Shown one piece after another: positions 1-6,545 of a DNA stretch of 18,422 nt (its first letter is position 1; each line of letters opens with the position of its first letter). Under the pieces are notes generated by a model, which worked only from the letters and a program-made list of their open reading frames with translations, made no database searches and was not told where the DNA came from. This DNA is from an uncultured beta proteobacterium (GTDB lineage: Bacteria > Pseudomonadota > Gammaproteobacteria > Burkholderiales > Rhodocyclaceae): the NCBI GenBank assembly GCA_903910495.1, contig CAIVZW010000685.1:1-18422 (forward strand), written 5' to 3'. The translations under genes and the position numbers were made by a program.

Positions 1-998
1 GTCACCAGTGGATCAAGGCTCGCTTCGATCAGACTGCGGGCGTATTGCGCTGCGGCCAGGATTGCATCCGCCGTTTTCTTGCGTTCGCTGATGTCAGAGT
101 GCGTGCCGATCACGCGCAGCGGTTTGCCGGCGGCATCTCGTTCGACCACCAGGCCGCGGTCAAGAATCCACTTGTAGCTGCCATCCTTGCAACTGACACG
201 GTGCTCATTGATGTAAAGCGGTGTCGTGCCGTCAAGATGCGCCTGCACATCGGCCAAGACCCGTTCCAGATCGTCGTGATGGACGCGTTTGCTCCATTCG
301 TCGAGGCCATTGCCAATTTCATCCTCAGCGAAGCCGAGCATCTCTTTCCAGCGCGGGCTGAAGAACACTGTGCCCTGCGCTACGTTCCAGTCCCAGAGAC
401 CATCGCCAGAGCCTTCGATGGCGAATTTCCAGCGAAACTCGCTCTCGGCCAGCTTCTTTTCTGCTTGCTTGCGCTCGGTGATGTCGGTCAGCACAACCCG
501 CAGCATCGGAGTCTGCCCGTCGTTAATCAACCGCAAGCTATCCAGCCGAACATGAACATGTGACCCGTCCCCACGCAAAAGCTCCAGTTCGCAAGTCAGA
601 TTGTCATCCCGTTCCAGTACGCTGACGAGATGTAAATGCCAACGATCTACGTCCTTGGGGCTGACTAAACGTGCAAAGGGTTGTTGCAGCAGTTTCTCAC
701 GCACCGCGCCCAGCAATGCTGTGCCGGTCAGATTGACGTCGGCGATCAACCCCTTGTCGGTAATGGTGAGATAGCCAACAGGAGCGTGTTCGTATAAATC
801 AATGAAGCGTTCGCTGAATTCTTCCAGCGCAACATGCGATTTAATCAACGCTTCTTTCCGCATCTCCAGTTCGATCTGGTGTACCTGAAGTTCTTGCAGA
901 AGTGCTGTATCGGAACGAGCCGATACCTCACCCGTCGGTGTGTTGGCGAGTTTCGCCTCCGCAACTTCCCTCAATTGCGGGGGGGGGGGGTAAACCAC
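1..998 (-). CDS. PAS-domain sensor protein, N-terminal part (C-terminus off left edge)
   Basis: Reading the minus strand from 998 down to the window edge gives about 332 open codons of a multi-PAS signalling protein. An N-terminal helical segment contains LQELQVHQIELEMR, the lead-in common in PAS sensor kinases and PAS-GGDEF proteins. A first PAS fold follows (EHAPVGYLTITDKGLIADVN, ending VVLTDITERKQAEK). A second PAS/PAC unit contains GSGDGLWDWNV, FFSPRWKEMLGF, YKWILDRG and IGTHSDISERKK. A third appears to begin at ARSLIEASLDPLVT at the edge. The output domain (histidine kinase or GGDEF/EAL) lies outside the window. I chose the GTG at 996-998 because an in-frame TGA lies six codons upstream and an AAGGGA motif sits about 5 bases before it. 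A 12-C run (coding sense) begins within the third codon, so the start region is uncertain. No signal peptide or membrane segment is seen in this part, suggesting a cytoplasmic sensor. Confidence 0.85.
   Translation of the reverse strand, partial: MVYPPPPQLREVAEAKLANTPTGEVSARSDTALLQELQVHQIELEMRKEALIKSHVALEEFSERFIDLYEHAPVGYLTITDKGLIADVNLTGTALLGAVREKLLQQPFARLVSPKDVDRWHLHLVSVLERDDNLTCELELLRGDGSHVHVRLDSLRLINDGQTPMLRVVLTDITERKQAEKKLAESEFRWKFAIEGSGDGLWDWNVAQGTVFFSPRWKEMLGFAEDEIGNGLDEWSKRVHHDDLERVLADVQAHLDGTTPLYINEHRVSCKDGSYKWILDRGLVVERDAAGKPLRVIGTHSDISERKKTADAILAAAQYARSLIEASLDPLV
979..990. repeat. 12-base poly-G (poly-C in coding sense) homopolymer in the 5' end of the PAS gene
   Basis: Twelve consecutive G on the plus strand. 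In the minus-strand gene this is a C run encoding consecutive prolines right after the GTG start (V-Y-P-P-P-P-Q). A change of one or two bases would shift the frame between the start codon and the PAS domains. It could be a slipped-strand switch or a sequencing/assembly length error. Confidence 0.9.
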
Positions 999-1094
999 GA
1001 AAATCCCTTCGCTTCAGATGGGCTTGCTTATGACATGCATAGTACTCCCGCCCAAGGCTCCGTCCCTGCTTATTTTTGAATGGTGGTTGGCGCC

Positions 1095-1114
1095 TTGAAA
1101 AGGGAGTTTTTCAA
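1095..1114. repeat. Short inverted repeat TTGAAAA...TTTTCAA
   Basis: Arms of 7 bases at 1095-1101 and 1108-1114 with a 6-base loop. It lies downstream of nothing that needs termination on the plus strand and upstream of the PAS gene on the minus strand. It may be a remnant of a mobile-element end or a weak hairpin; function not known. Confidence 0.4.
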
Positions 1115-1166
1115 CAGAATACGCTTGGGAGCCCCGCTCAATACTCCGCATTTTCGGCGCTGTCAG

Positions 1167-1178
1167 TGACCGCAGATG
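1167..1178 (+). repeat. Direct repeat copy 1 (TGACCGCAGATG)
   Basis: The 12-base word recurs exactly at 1655-1666. Similarity weakly extends downstream of both copies (a GGTTG...TGAG pattern). The two copies flank the small ORF at 1324-1569. Confidence 0.5.
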
Positions 1179-1262
1179 GACGGTTGGGTGAGTTCGGCTA
1201 ACCTACTGCAGTTCCGGACGGATGCTTCGCTATTGACCTCCTGTGCCCCCGCGCCATAAGAT

Positions 1263-1290
1263 TTGCGCTTGAAGCTAGCTTCAAGCGCAA
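1263..1290. promoter_or_regulatory. 28-bp perfect palindrome, candidate operator
   Basis: The half-site TTGCGCTTGAAGCT (1263-1276) is followed directly by its exact reverse complement AGCTTCAAGCGCAA (1277-1290), with no spacer. It ends 33 bases before the ATG of the small ORF at 1324 and lies close to that gene's ribosome binding site. A spacerless palindrome without a T-run fits a dimeric repressor operator or a cruciform site better than an intrinsic terminator. The bound protein is unknown. Confidence 0.6.
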
Positions 1291-1323
1291 CGGCGAACAA
1301 AAATAACCTCAAAGGAGGCCGCT

Positions 1324-1569
1324 ATGTCTACGAGCGACGAAGAGCATGGTACGCAGATCCGAAATCCTGACTGTCGGGCCACAATGCGTGGTGTCGTTCC
1401 TTGGGCATGCCACGTCGTCCATGCGATGTGTCAAGTCGATAACGCGGTGAGTACATCAACGTCGCGAGATGCTTACTTGAACGGCGCGTGGAAGCTTCTT
1501 GAGGACTTGCACCCGCCCTGTATCGAATGTGCGCGAGAAAAGCTTACCCATCGAGCGGCACCTGCCTGA
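1324..1569 (+). CDS. Small Cys/His-containing hypothetical protein (81 aa)
   Basis: I do not recognise the family. The ATG is preceded by AAAGGAGG with a 5-base spacer, an almost ideal ribosome binding site, which is the main reason to call it real. The product is about 9 kDa and soluble, with no membrane segment or signal peptide. Four Cys (residues 17, 29, 36, 66) plus a fifth at 69 form a CHVVHAMC cluster and a C-terminal HPPCIEC motif that could bind a metal or undergo redox changes. A 6-bp hairpin overlaps the stop codon (arms 1562-1567 and 1575-1580). The gene stands alone between the divergent PAS gene and the toxin-antitoxin/heme operon. The 28-bp palindrome upstream suggests it is tightly regulated or self-regulated. 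Confidence 0.6.
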   Translation: MSTSDEEHGTQIRNPDCRATMRGVVPWACHVVHAMCQVDNAVSTSTSRDAYLNGAWKLLEDLHPPCIECAREKLTHRAAPA

Positions 1570-1892
1570 TTCTTAGGCAGCTAGTATTGAAATCCGGTGG
1601 CTGCAATGGAACCTACACCGGACTGATTTTCAAACCTGTTTTTCAGCTCAGGAATGACCGCAGATGTTAAGGGTTGTGAGATGCCTGCGCGCTACCCCAT
1701 GTGCTTGATCGGAGTGCCACTGCCGCGCGAGCGGTTTAGTCCATTGGCCGAAAGCACTACTTGCCGAACGTCTGCACTGGAGCAGCGGAAATCATAATAT
1801 ACACTTATGTGGTTTCGTTCATCAGCAGGCACCCACGACAGGCTGTGATGGACTAATTGACAACACGCAAGTCTGTTGTTATTCTCTCCAAC
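1570..1892. other. Intergenic region upstream of the TumE-like gene
   Basis: No coding sequence supported. It contains an inverted repeat TCCGGTG (1593-1599) / CACCGGA (1616-1622), the second copy of the 12-base direct repeat, and an AT-rich patch around 1790-1808 that could include a promoter -10 for the downstream operon. I cannot identify a convincing -35 at correct spacing. An in-frame TTG at 1857 is a possible but less likely start for the next gene. Confidence 0.5.
1655..1666 (+). repeat. Direct repeat copy 2 (TGACCGCAGATG)
   Basis: Exact 12-base match to 1167-1178. See the finding on flanking repeats. Confidence 0.5.
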
Positions 1893-2180
1893 ATGAAAGC
1901 GCAACTGCTGCTCGATGAACGCGTTCCGCTGGGTGAAGAAGCTTTTGCCGAGTTGCGAGTGGTTCGGGTTTCGGCGTCAGTTTCCGGCAGTGCGCATGAT
2001 CTGAAATACAGCCTTGCGCTGGTGGTTAACGGGATTTGCGTGCTGCGCTATGACAACGAGACAGGCAAGGGCGATCACAAACATGTTGGCGAGATCGAGA
2101 TGCCATACCGCTTTACTGCGCCAGCCGCTTTGCTTGCCGATTTCTGGCGCGATGTCGATCAATGGAAGGAGTCGAGATGA
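1893..2180 (+). CDS. TumE-family toxin-like protein (DUF6516), 95 aa
   Basis: The sequence matches the small TumE-like toxin family: MKAQLLLDERVPLGEEAFAE at the N-terminus, then GSAHDLKYSLALVVNGICVL, the strongly typical RYDNETGKGDHKHVG core, YRFT, and a C-terminal LLADFWRDVDQW. The basic/acidic KGDHKH segment is the most conserved part of the family. I chose the ATG at 1893 because family members start at MKA; an in-frame TTG at 1857 would add 12 residues without a visible ribosome binding site. The stop overlaps the start of the partner gene (ATGA), typical of co-translated toxin-antitoxin pairs. The family assignment is from recognition of the motif pattern; the mode of toxicity is not visible in the sequence. 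Confidence 0.8.
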   Translation: MKAQLLLDERVPLGEEAFAELRVVRVSASVSGSAHDLKYSLALVVNGICVLRYDNETGKGDHKHVGEIEMPYRFTAPAALLADFWRDVDQWKESR

Positions 2181-2521
2181 GAACAGTCATGCTGGGTGTG
2201 GCGAGTCGCGAAGAAACGACCCGGCGCTTTGTTCGAGCCATGGAGATGGGCGAGAAGCAGGGCGCTTTTATCAGCTTTGAATCGCCCGCCTTGCTCTGGA
2301 AGGTTCTGACGCCGAAGCGCTGGGATATTCTCAAGGCCTTGACTAGCGCCGGACCGGTTTCGATCCGCGAAACCGCTCGCCGGGTCGGGCGGGATGTAAA
2401 AGCCGTGCATGGTGACGTTAAGGCGTTGCTGGCTTGCGGGATTCTGTCAAAAACCGATGATGGGCAAATCGTCTTTCCCTTTGACAAGGTGCATGTTGAT
2501 TTCATGCTGGATGCCGCATGA
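2177..2521 (+). CDS. TumA-like antitoxin / winged-helix DNA-binding protein, 114 aa
   Basis: It encodes a small DNA-binding protein with a winged helix-turn-helix. The segment [47 protein letters not shown] is typical of the regulator paired with TumE-like proteins, and it ends with a wing ([11 protein letters not shown]). The family role is to neutralise the toxin and repress the operon. The start at 2177 is supported by a GGAAGGAG motif 5 bases upstream and the ATGA overlap with the toxin gene; an upstream in-frame ATG at 2162 would add five residues. Its stop overlaps the hemC start by the same ATGA arrangement, so this pair is physically and translationally tied to the heme genes. Confidence 0.8.
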   Translation: MRTVMLGVASREETTRRFVRAMEMGEKQGAFISFESPALLWKVLTPKRWDILKALTSAGPVSIRETARRVGRDVKAVHGDVKALLACGILSKTDDGQIVFPFDKVHVDFMLDAA

Positions 2522-3468
2522 GTCGTACGTCTCCCTCGCGTATAGTCATCGCGTCGCGCGAGTCGCGTCTGGCCATGTGGCAGGCCGAGCATATCCAGTC
2601 TCGCCTGTCGGCACTGTATCCGCGGGCTGCCGTCGAAATTCTCGGAATGACGACCCGCGGCGACCAGATTCTGGACCGGCCGTTGGCGCAGATCGGCGGC
2701 AAGGGCCTGTTCATCAAGGAGCTTGAAATCGCCATGCAGGAAGGTCGTGCCGACCTTGCGGTGCATTCGCTCAAGGATGTGCCGATGGAAATGCCGGAGG
2801 GCTTTGTGCTGACGGCCATTACGGTGCGCGCGAATCCATGCGATGCCTTTGTCTCGAACACGTATGACAGCCTTGATGCCCTGCCGGCCGGTGCTGTGGT
2901 CGGCACGTCCAGCCTGCGTCGCGAGGCGATTCTGCGCGCGCGGTACGCGCATCTGAAGATCGAACCCTTGCGCGGCAATCTCGACACGCGTTTGCGCAAA
3001 CTCGACGAAGGGCAGTACGACGCGATCATCCTTGCCGCCGCCGGACTGATCCGGCTTGGCCTGAAGGATCGCATCAGGACGCTGCTGACGCCTGAACAGT
3101 CGCTGCCGGCACCAGGCCAGGGCGCACTCGGTATCGAGATTCTTGCCGGTCGGGCCGATGCCGCGGCGTGGATGGCGCCGCTCAACGATGTCGAAAGCGC
3201 GCATTGCGTGCGTGCCGAGCGCAGCTTTTCCCGTGCGCTGGGCGGCAGTTGTCAGTTGCCGCTGGGCGCTCATGCCGTTCTGGAAAACGGCGTGTTGTGC
3301 TTGCGCGGTTTCGTGGCCACGCCGGATGGCCGGCAGATGTTCAGTGGCGATCTGCGGGGTGATCCGCAAGACGATGAAGCCATCGGTCAGCGGCTGGCGC
3401 AGAAACTGCGCGATCAGGGGGCGGATGCGCTTCTGGCCGCCCTGGCGTCGCTTGCGATCGATCAATGA
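2518..3468 (+). CDS. hemC: Hydroxymethylbilane synthase (porphobilinogen deaminase)
   Basis: This cytoplasmic enzyme joins four porphobilinogen molecules into hydroxymethylbilane, the linear tetrapyrrole precursor of heme and siroheme. The 316-residue length is normal for the family. Visible hallmarks are [15 protein letters not shown] at the N-terminus, [11 protein letters not shown], the catalytic aspartate D87 in [38 protein letters not shown], and the dipyrromethane cofactor cysteine C245 in [12 protein letters not shown]. All key residues are present. The ATG overlaps the stop of the upstream antitoxin-like gene (ATGA), and hemC in turn overlaps hemD the same way. No independent ribosome binding site is evident, so translation is probably coupled to upstream genes. 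Confidence 0.97.
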   Translation: MSRTSPSRIVIASRESRLAMWQAEHIQSRLSALYPRAAVEILGMTTRGDQILDRPLAQIGGKGLFIKELEIAMQEGRADLAVHSLKDVPMEMPEGFVLTAITVRANPCDAFVSNTYDSLDALPAGAVVGTSSLRREAILRARYAHLKIEPLRGNLDTRLRKLDEGQYDAIILAAAGLIRLGLKDRIRTLLTPEQSLPAPGQGALGIEILAGRADAAAWMAPLNDVESAHCVRAERSFSRALGGSCQLPLGAHAVLENGVLCLRGFVATPDGRQMFSGDLRGDPQDDEAIGQRLAQKLRDQGADALLAALASLAIDQ

Positions 3469-4244
3469 ACAAACCCTTGCAGGGCCGGCGCATTCTGGTC
3501 ACCCGTCCTGCTGCCCAGGCTGGCCGGCTGGCCGAGTTGATCGCCGCGCAGGGTGGCGAGCCGATTCTGTTCCCTTTGCTGGAAATCGGCCCGGCTGTCG
3601 ATCCACTGCCGCTGCAGCAGGCCATTGCGCGGCTGGACAGTTATGCCTTTGCAATTTTTGTCAGCCCGAATGCGGTCGACTACAGCGTTTCTCTCGTCCT
3701 GGCCCGTCGCCCGTGGCCGGCGGCAGTGCAGGCGGCAGCCATCGGCCAGAGCACGGCGCTGCGACTGGTTTCTTGCGGAATTGCGGAGGTCATCGTGCCT
3801 AGCGGGCGTTTCGATTCGGAAGCGCTGCTTGCATTGCCGGTATTTCAGGCCGCACGCGTTGCCGGCAAGAAAGTGCTGATCCTGCGCGGCAACGGCGGGC
3901 GGGAACTGCTGGCCGAAACCCTGCATGAACGCGCTGCGCAAGTCGACTGCGTGAGTTGTTACCAGCGCTCGGCGCCAGCCGATGCAAGGCCAATTTTGTC
4001 GCTGTTGCGCAACAAGCGGCTCGATGCGCTGACGATTTCTTCCAGCGAGGGTTTGCGCAGTCTGTGGGCACTGCTCGATACTGAGGGTTGCGAGCGATTG
4101 TGTCGCCTGCCGCTGTTCGTTGCCCATCCGCGTATCGCCGAATTGGCCGCAGAGCTTGGCCTGCAAAGGATTGTCCTGACCGCGCCGGCCGATGCAGGTA
4201 TCCTTGAAAGTTTGTGCAACTTTAGTTGGCTTTACCATGAATGA
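3465..4244 (+). CDS. hemD: Uroporphyrinogen-III synthase
   Basis: It cyclises hydroxymethylbilane with inversion of ring D to give uroporphyrinogen III. The 259-residue protein has the loosely conserved HemD fold. Features seen are [27 protein letters not shown] at the start, [53 protein letters not shown] and [15 protein letters not shown]. The family is poorly conserved, so context (directly after hemC, 4-base ATGA overlap) adds confidence. The start has no strong ribosome binding site, consistent with coupling to hemC. Its stop falls inside the beginning of hemX. Confidence 0.93.
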   Translation: MNKPLQGRRILVTRPAAQAGRLAELIAAQGGEPILFPLLEIGPAVDPLPLQQAIARLDSYAFAIFVSPNAVDYSVSLVLARRPWPAAVQAAAIGQSTALRLVSCGIAEVIVPSGRFDSEALLALPVFQAARVAGKKVLILRGNGGRELLAETLHERAAQVDCVSCYQRSAPADARPILSLLRNKRLDALTISSSEGLRSLWALLDTEGCERLCRLPLFVAHPRIAELAAELGLQRIVLTAPADAGILESLCNFSWLYHE

Positions 4245-5343
4245 CTTTGTTGATCCGCAAGCGGTTTCTTCTGCCCCATCCACTCCGGCAGAACCGGCCG
4301 TGACTGCGCCGCCCGAGCCAGCATCGCGCAAATCCCTGAGCGGCGCGTGGCGCAATCCCTGGCTGATCGTTGCGCTGCTTGCGCTCGGGCTGGCCGGCTG
4401 GCAGTGGATCGAGACGCGGGTCCGCTTGTCGGACACCCAGCAGGAACTGGCAAAGCGTCTGTCCGAGAGCGATACGGTGGCCAGGGAGAGTCGCGCGCTG
4501 TCGAAACAGGCACAGGAACAACTGGCCGTGCTGCAGGGGAAACTCGGCGAACTTGAAGGCAAGCTCGCCGAATCGAAAAGCCAGCAGGCGACGCTGGAAA
4601 ACCTTTATCAGGATCTGGCACGCAGCCGCGACGAATGGGCGCTGGCCGAGATCGAACAGAGCGTGACGCTGGCTGCGCAGCAGTTGCAACTGGCCGGCAA
4701 TGTACAGGGCGCGGTGCTGGCACTGCAGGCTGCCGATGTCCGTCTGGCTGGCAATAGCCGTCCGCAGTTCATCGGTTTGCGCAAGGTGCTGGGGCGTGAT
4801 CTGGACAAGCTGCGGGCGCTGCCGCAGCTAGATCTGCCCGGAATGAACCTGAGTCTGGAGAGCGTCATCGCTGCCGTTGATGCGCTACCGCTGGCCGTTG
4901 ATGGCCGTCCGCGAGACGAAGGCAAGCCCAGGGCTGTGCCTGATTTGTCCACGGCGCCCGTGGTTTCGCTGGTGTTCTGGCAACATCTGGCTACGGAATT
5001 GTGGAAGGAATTGCGCGGCCTGATTCGCATCCAGCGCTTTGACCGCGATGAACCGGCCTTGCTGGCACCAGGGCAGGCCTTCTTTCTGCGCGAGAATCTC
5101 AAGCTGCGTTTGCTCAATGCGCGTCTGGCCTTGCTGGCGCACGACCAATGGACTTTCCGCAACGAACTCGGACAGGCCCAAGTCTGGGTTGACCGTTATT
5201 TTGACGGCCGAGAAAAATCCGTACAGACCGCTCATGCAACGCTCAAGCAGCTGTCGGCAACCGAGATCAATATCGAATTGCCCAGCCTTAACGAGAGCCT
5301 TTCAGCGATCAAGAATTTCAAGCTCGGCAAGGAGCGTAAATGA
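4237..5343 (+). CDS. hemX: HemX-type membrane protein (uroporphyrinogen-III C-methyltransferase-like family)
   Basis: A 368-residue inner-membrane protein of the HemX family, found next to hemD in many proteobacteria. Despite the family name it carries no SAM-methyltransferase domain, and its exact role in tetrapyrrole metabolism is not settled. The order is a Pro/Ala-rich cytoplasmic N-terminus (about 1-36), one transmembrane segment (about 41-57, WLIVALLALGLAGWQW), a coiled-coil rich in Gln/Glu/Lys (about 60-130), then the HemX domain with LARSRDEWALAEIEQSV and LLNARLALLAHDQWTFRNEL. I placed the start at 4237, overlapping the hemD stop; an in-frame ATG at 4192 would add 15 residues reading through hemD. 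It overlaps hemY by ATGA. Confidence 0.9.
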   Translation: MNDFVDPQAVSSAPSTPAEPAVTAPPEPASRKSLSGAWRNPWLIVALLALGLAGWQWIETRVRLSDTQQELAKRLSESDTVARESRALSKQAQEQLAVLQGKLGELEGKLAESKSQQATLENLYQDLARSRDEWALAEIEQSVTLAAQQLQLAGNVQGAVLALQAADVRLAGNSRPQFIGLRKVLGRDLDKLRALPQLDLPGMNLSLESVIAAVDALPLAVDGRPRDEGKPRAVPDLSTAPVVSLVFWQHLATELWKELRGLIRIQRFDRDEPALLAPGQAFFLRENLKLRLLNARLALLAHDQWTFRNELGQAQVWVDRYFDGREKSVQTAHATLKQLSATEINIELPSLNESLSAIKNFKLGKERK

Positions 5344-6509
5344 AAGGCCTGCTCTGGGTGCTGGCGCTCTTTGCGCTGGCTGTCGGCATCTCGCTGGCAG
5401 CGCATTTCAATGAGGGCTACGTGCTTCTGGTATACCCGCCGTATCGTGCCGAACTGTCGCTCAATCTGGCCATTGCGCTCTGTGTTGGCAGTATTCTGGT
5501 GTTTTACGGTCTGTTGCGTGCGGTGGCGCTGACCCGTTCGCTGCCCCGGCGGGTACGCGAGTTTCGCCAGCGCCGCCAGCGCGAAAAAATGATCGAGACC
5601 TTTTACGAAGCCGCACGCCTGCTTTTTGAAGGTCGTTTCAGTCAGGCCTTGAAGAAGGCGGGTGAGGTTCATGCTTCCGGCCAATCGCCGGCGCTGGCTG
5701 CCCTGCTGGCGGCGCGTGCGGCGCAGCGACTGCGCGAGCCGGCCAAGCTGCAAGCCTGGCTCGATCGGGCCGTGCAGGATGATCCGAAAATGCAAGCGGC
5801 AAGCCTGATGCTCGAAGCGGAAATGCATATCGAAATGCGCCGTTTTGACGATGCCGTTACCGCGCTCAAGCGTTTGCAGGAAAGCTCCGGGCGGCACATC
5901 GCCGCGCTGCGTCTTGAATTGCGTGCCCAGCAGGGTTGCGCCAACTGGGACGAAGTGCTGCGTATCGCGCGCCTGCTGGAGAAACGCAAGGCCCTGCTGC
6001 CCGAACTGGCGCTGGAGATCAAACTCAAGGCGCATCAGGAAAATGTTCGCCAGAGGCGCGCCGATCTGAGCGGCTTGCAGGCTTATCAAAGAACGATTCC
6101 GGAACGGGAGCGCAGCCCGCGTCTGGCGCGCACCTATGCCGAAACCCTGATGGAGCTTGGAGCGCACGATGAGGCGTGCGCTTTTATCGAGGCCCAGCTC
6201 GGCGAGGAATGGGATTCCCGGCTCATTTCCCTTTACGGGCAGGCACGCAGCGGCGACCTGGCCGCGCGCATTGCCTGTGCCGACCAATGGCTGCTGCAGC
6301 ATCGCGATGACGCCCAACTGCTGCTCGCGTTGGGGCGGATGTGTCTGCAGCAACGCCTGTGGGGCAAGGCGCAATCCTACCTGGAAGCCGCGTTGTCGCT
6401 CACCGACCGGCGCGAAGTCCGCCTCGAACTGGCGCGCCTGTTCGAGCAGACCGAACGCGCTGACGAGGCGATGCGGCATTATCGGGCTGCGGCTGAACAA
6501 ATGGCCTGA
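5340..6509 (+). CDS. hemY: HemY-type membrane protein with TPR repeats
   Basis: A 389-residue inner-membrane protein of the proteobacterial HemY family. This is distinct from Gram-positive HemY, which is an oxidase. Two hydrophobic segments lie at about 4-21 and 42-60, followed by a basic stretch (TRSLPRRVREFRQRRQREK) and a long helical region with TPR-like repeats, such as EAARLLFEGRFSQALKKAGE and LLALGRMCLQQRLWGKAQSY. The arrangement suits a membrane scaffold for heme biosynthesis enzymes, but no catalytic motif is seen. It is the last gene of the hemCDXY run, overlaps hemX by 4 bases, and is followed after 36 bases by a convergent gene, with no clear terminator hairpin between. Confidence 0.92.
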   Translation: MKGLLWVLALFALAVGISLAAHFNEGYVLLVYPPYRAELSLNLAIALCVGSILVFYGLLRAVALTRSLPRRVREFRQRRQREKMIETFYEAARLLFEGRFSQALKKAGEVHASGQSPALAALLAARAAQRLREPAKLQAWLDRAVQDDPKMQAASLMLEAEMHIEMRRFDDAVTALKRLQESSGRHIAALRLELRAQQGCANWDEVLRIARLLEKRKALLPELALEIKLKAHQENVRQRRADLSGLQAYQRTIPERERSPRLARTYAETLMELGAHDEACAFIEAQLGEEWDSRLISLYGQARSGDLAARIACADQWLLQHRDDAQLLLALGRMCLQQRLWGKAQSYLEAALSLTDRREVRLELARLFEQTERADEAMRHYRAAAEQMA

Positions 6510-6545
6510 CGTTGAGAGACTACCGAAGAGGGGCAGTTGCAGGCA

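Larger units (their letters stand above)
999..1323. other. Intergenic region between divergent PAS gene and small ORF
   Basis: No coding sequence recognised. It holds a small inverted repeat (TTGAAAA, 6-base loop, TTTTCAA, at 1095-1114) and one copy of a 12-base direct repeat (1167-1178). It also holds the long palindrome at 1263-1290 and an AAAGGAGG ribosome binding site ending just before 1324. No clear -35/-10 promoter pair can be asserted by eye. Confidence 0.6.

Noticed and set aside
45..563. Plus-strand open frame of 172 codons
   Set aside because: It is antisense to the PAS sensor gene; the minus strand gives clear PAS/PAC motifs while the plus-strand product resembles nothing.
2113..3465. 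Minus-strand open frame of 450 codons opposite hemC
   Set aside because: hemC on the plus strand has all catalytic residues; the antisense frame is a by-product of high-GC codon use.
4192..4236. Upstream ATG as the hemX start
   Set aside because: It would place 15 extra residues inside hemD coding sequence; the ATG at 4237 overlapping the hemD stop fits the coupled pattern of the operon.
5232..6500. Minus-strand 422-codon frame opposite hemY
   Set aside because: The plus strand encodes a typical HemY protein with membrane segments and TPR-like repeats; the antisense product has no recognisable domain.
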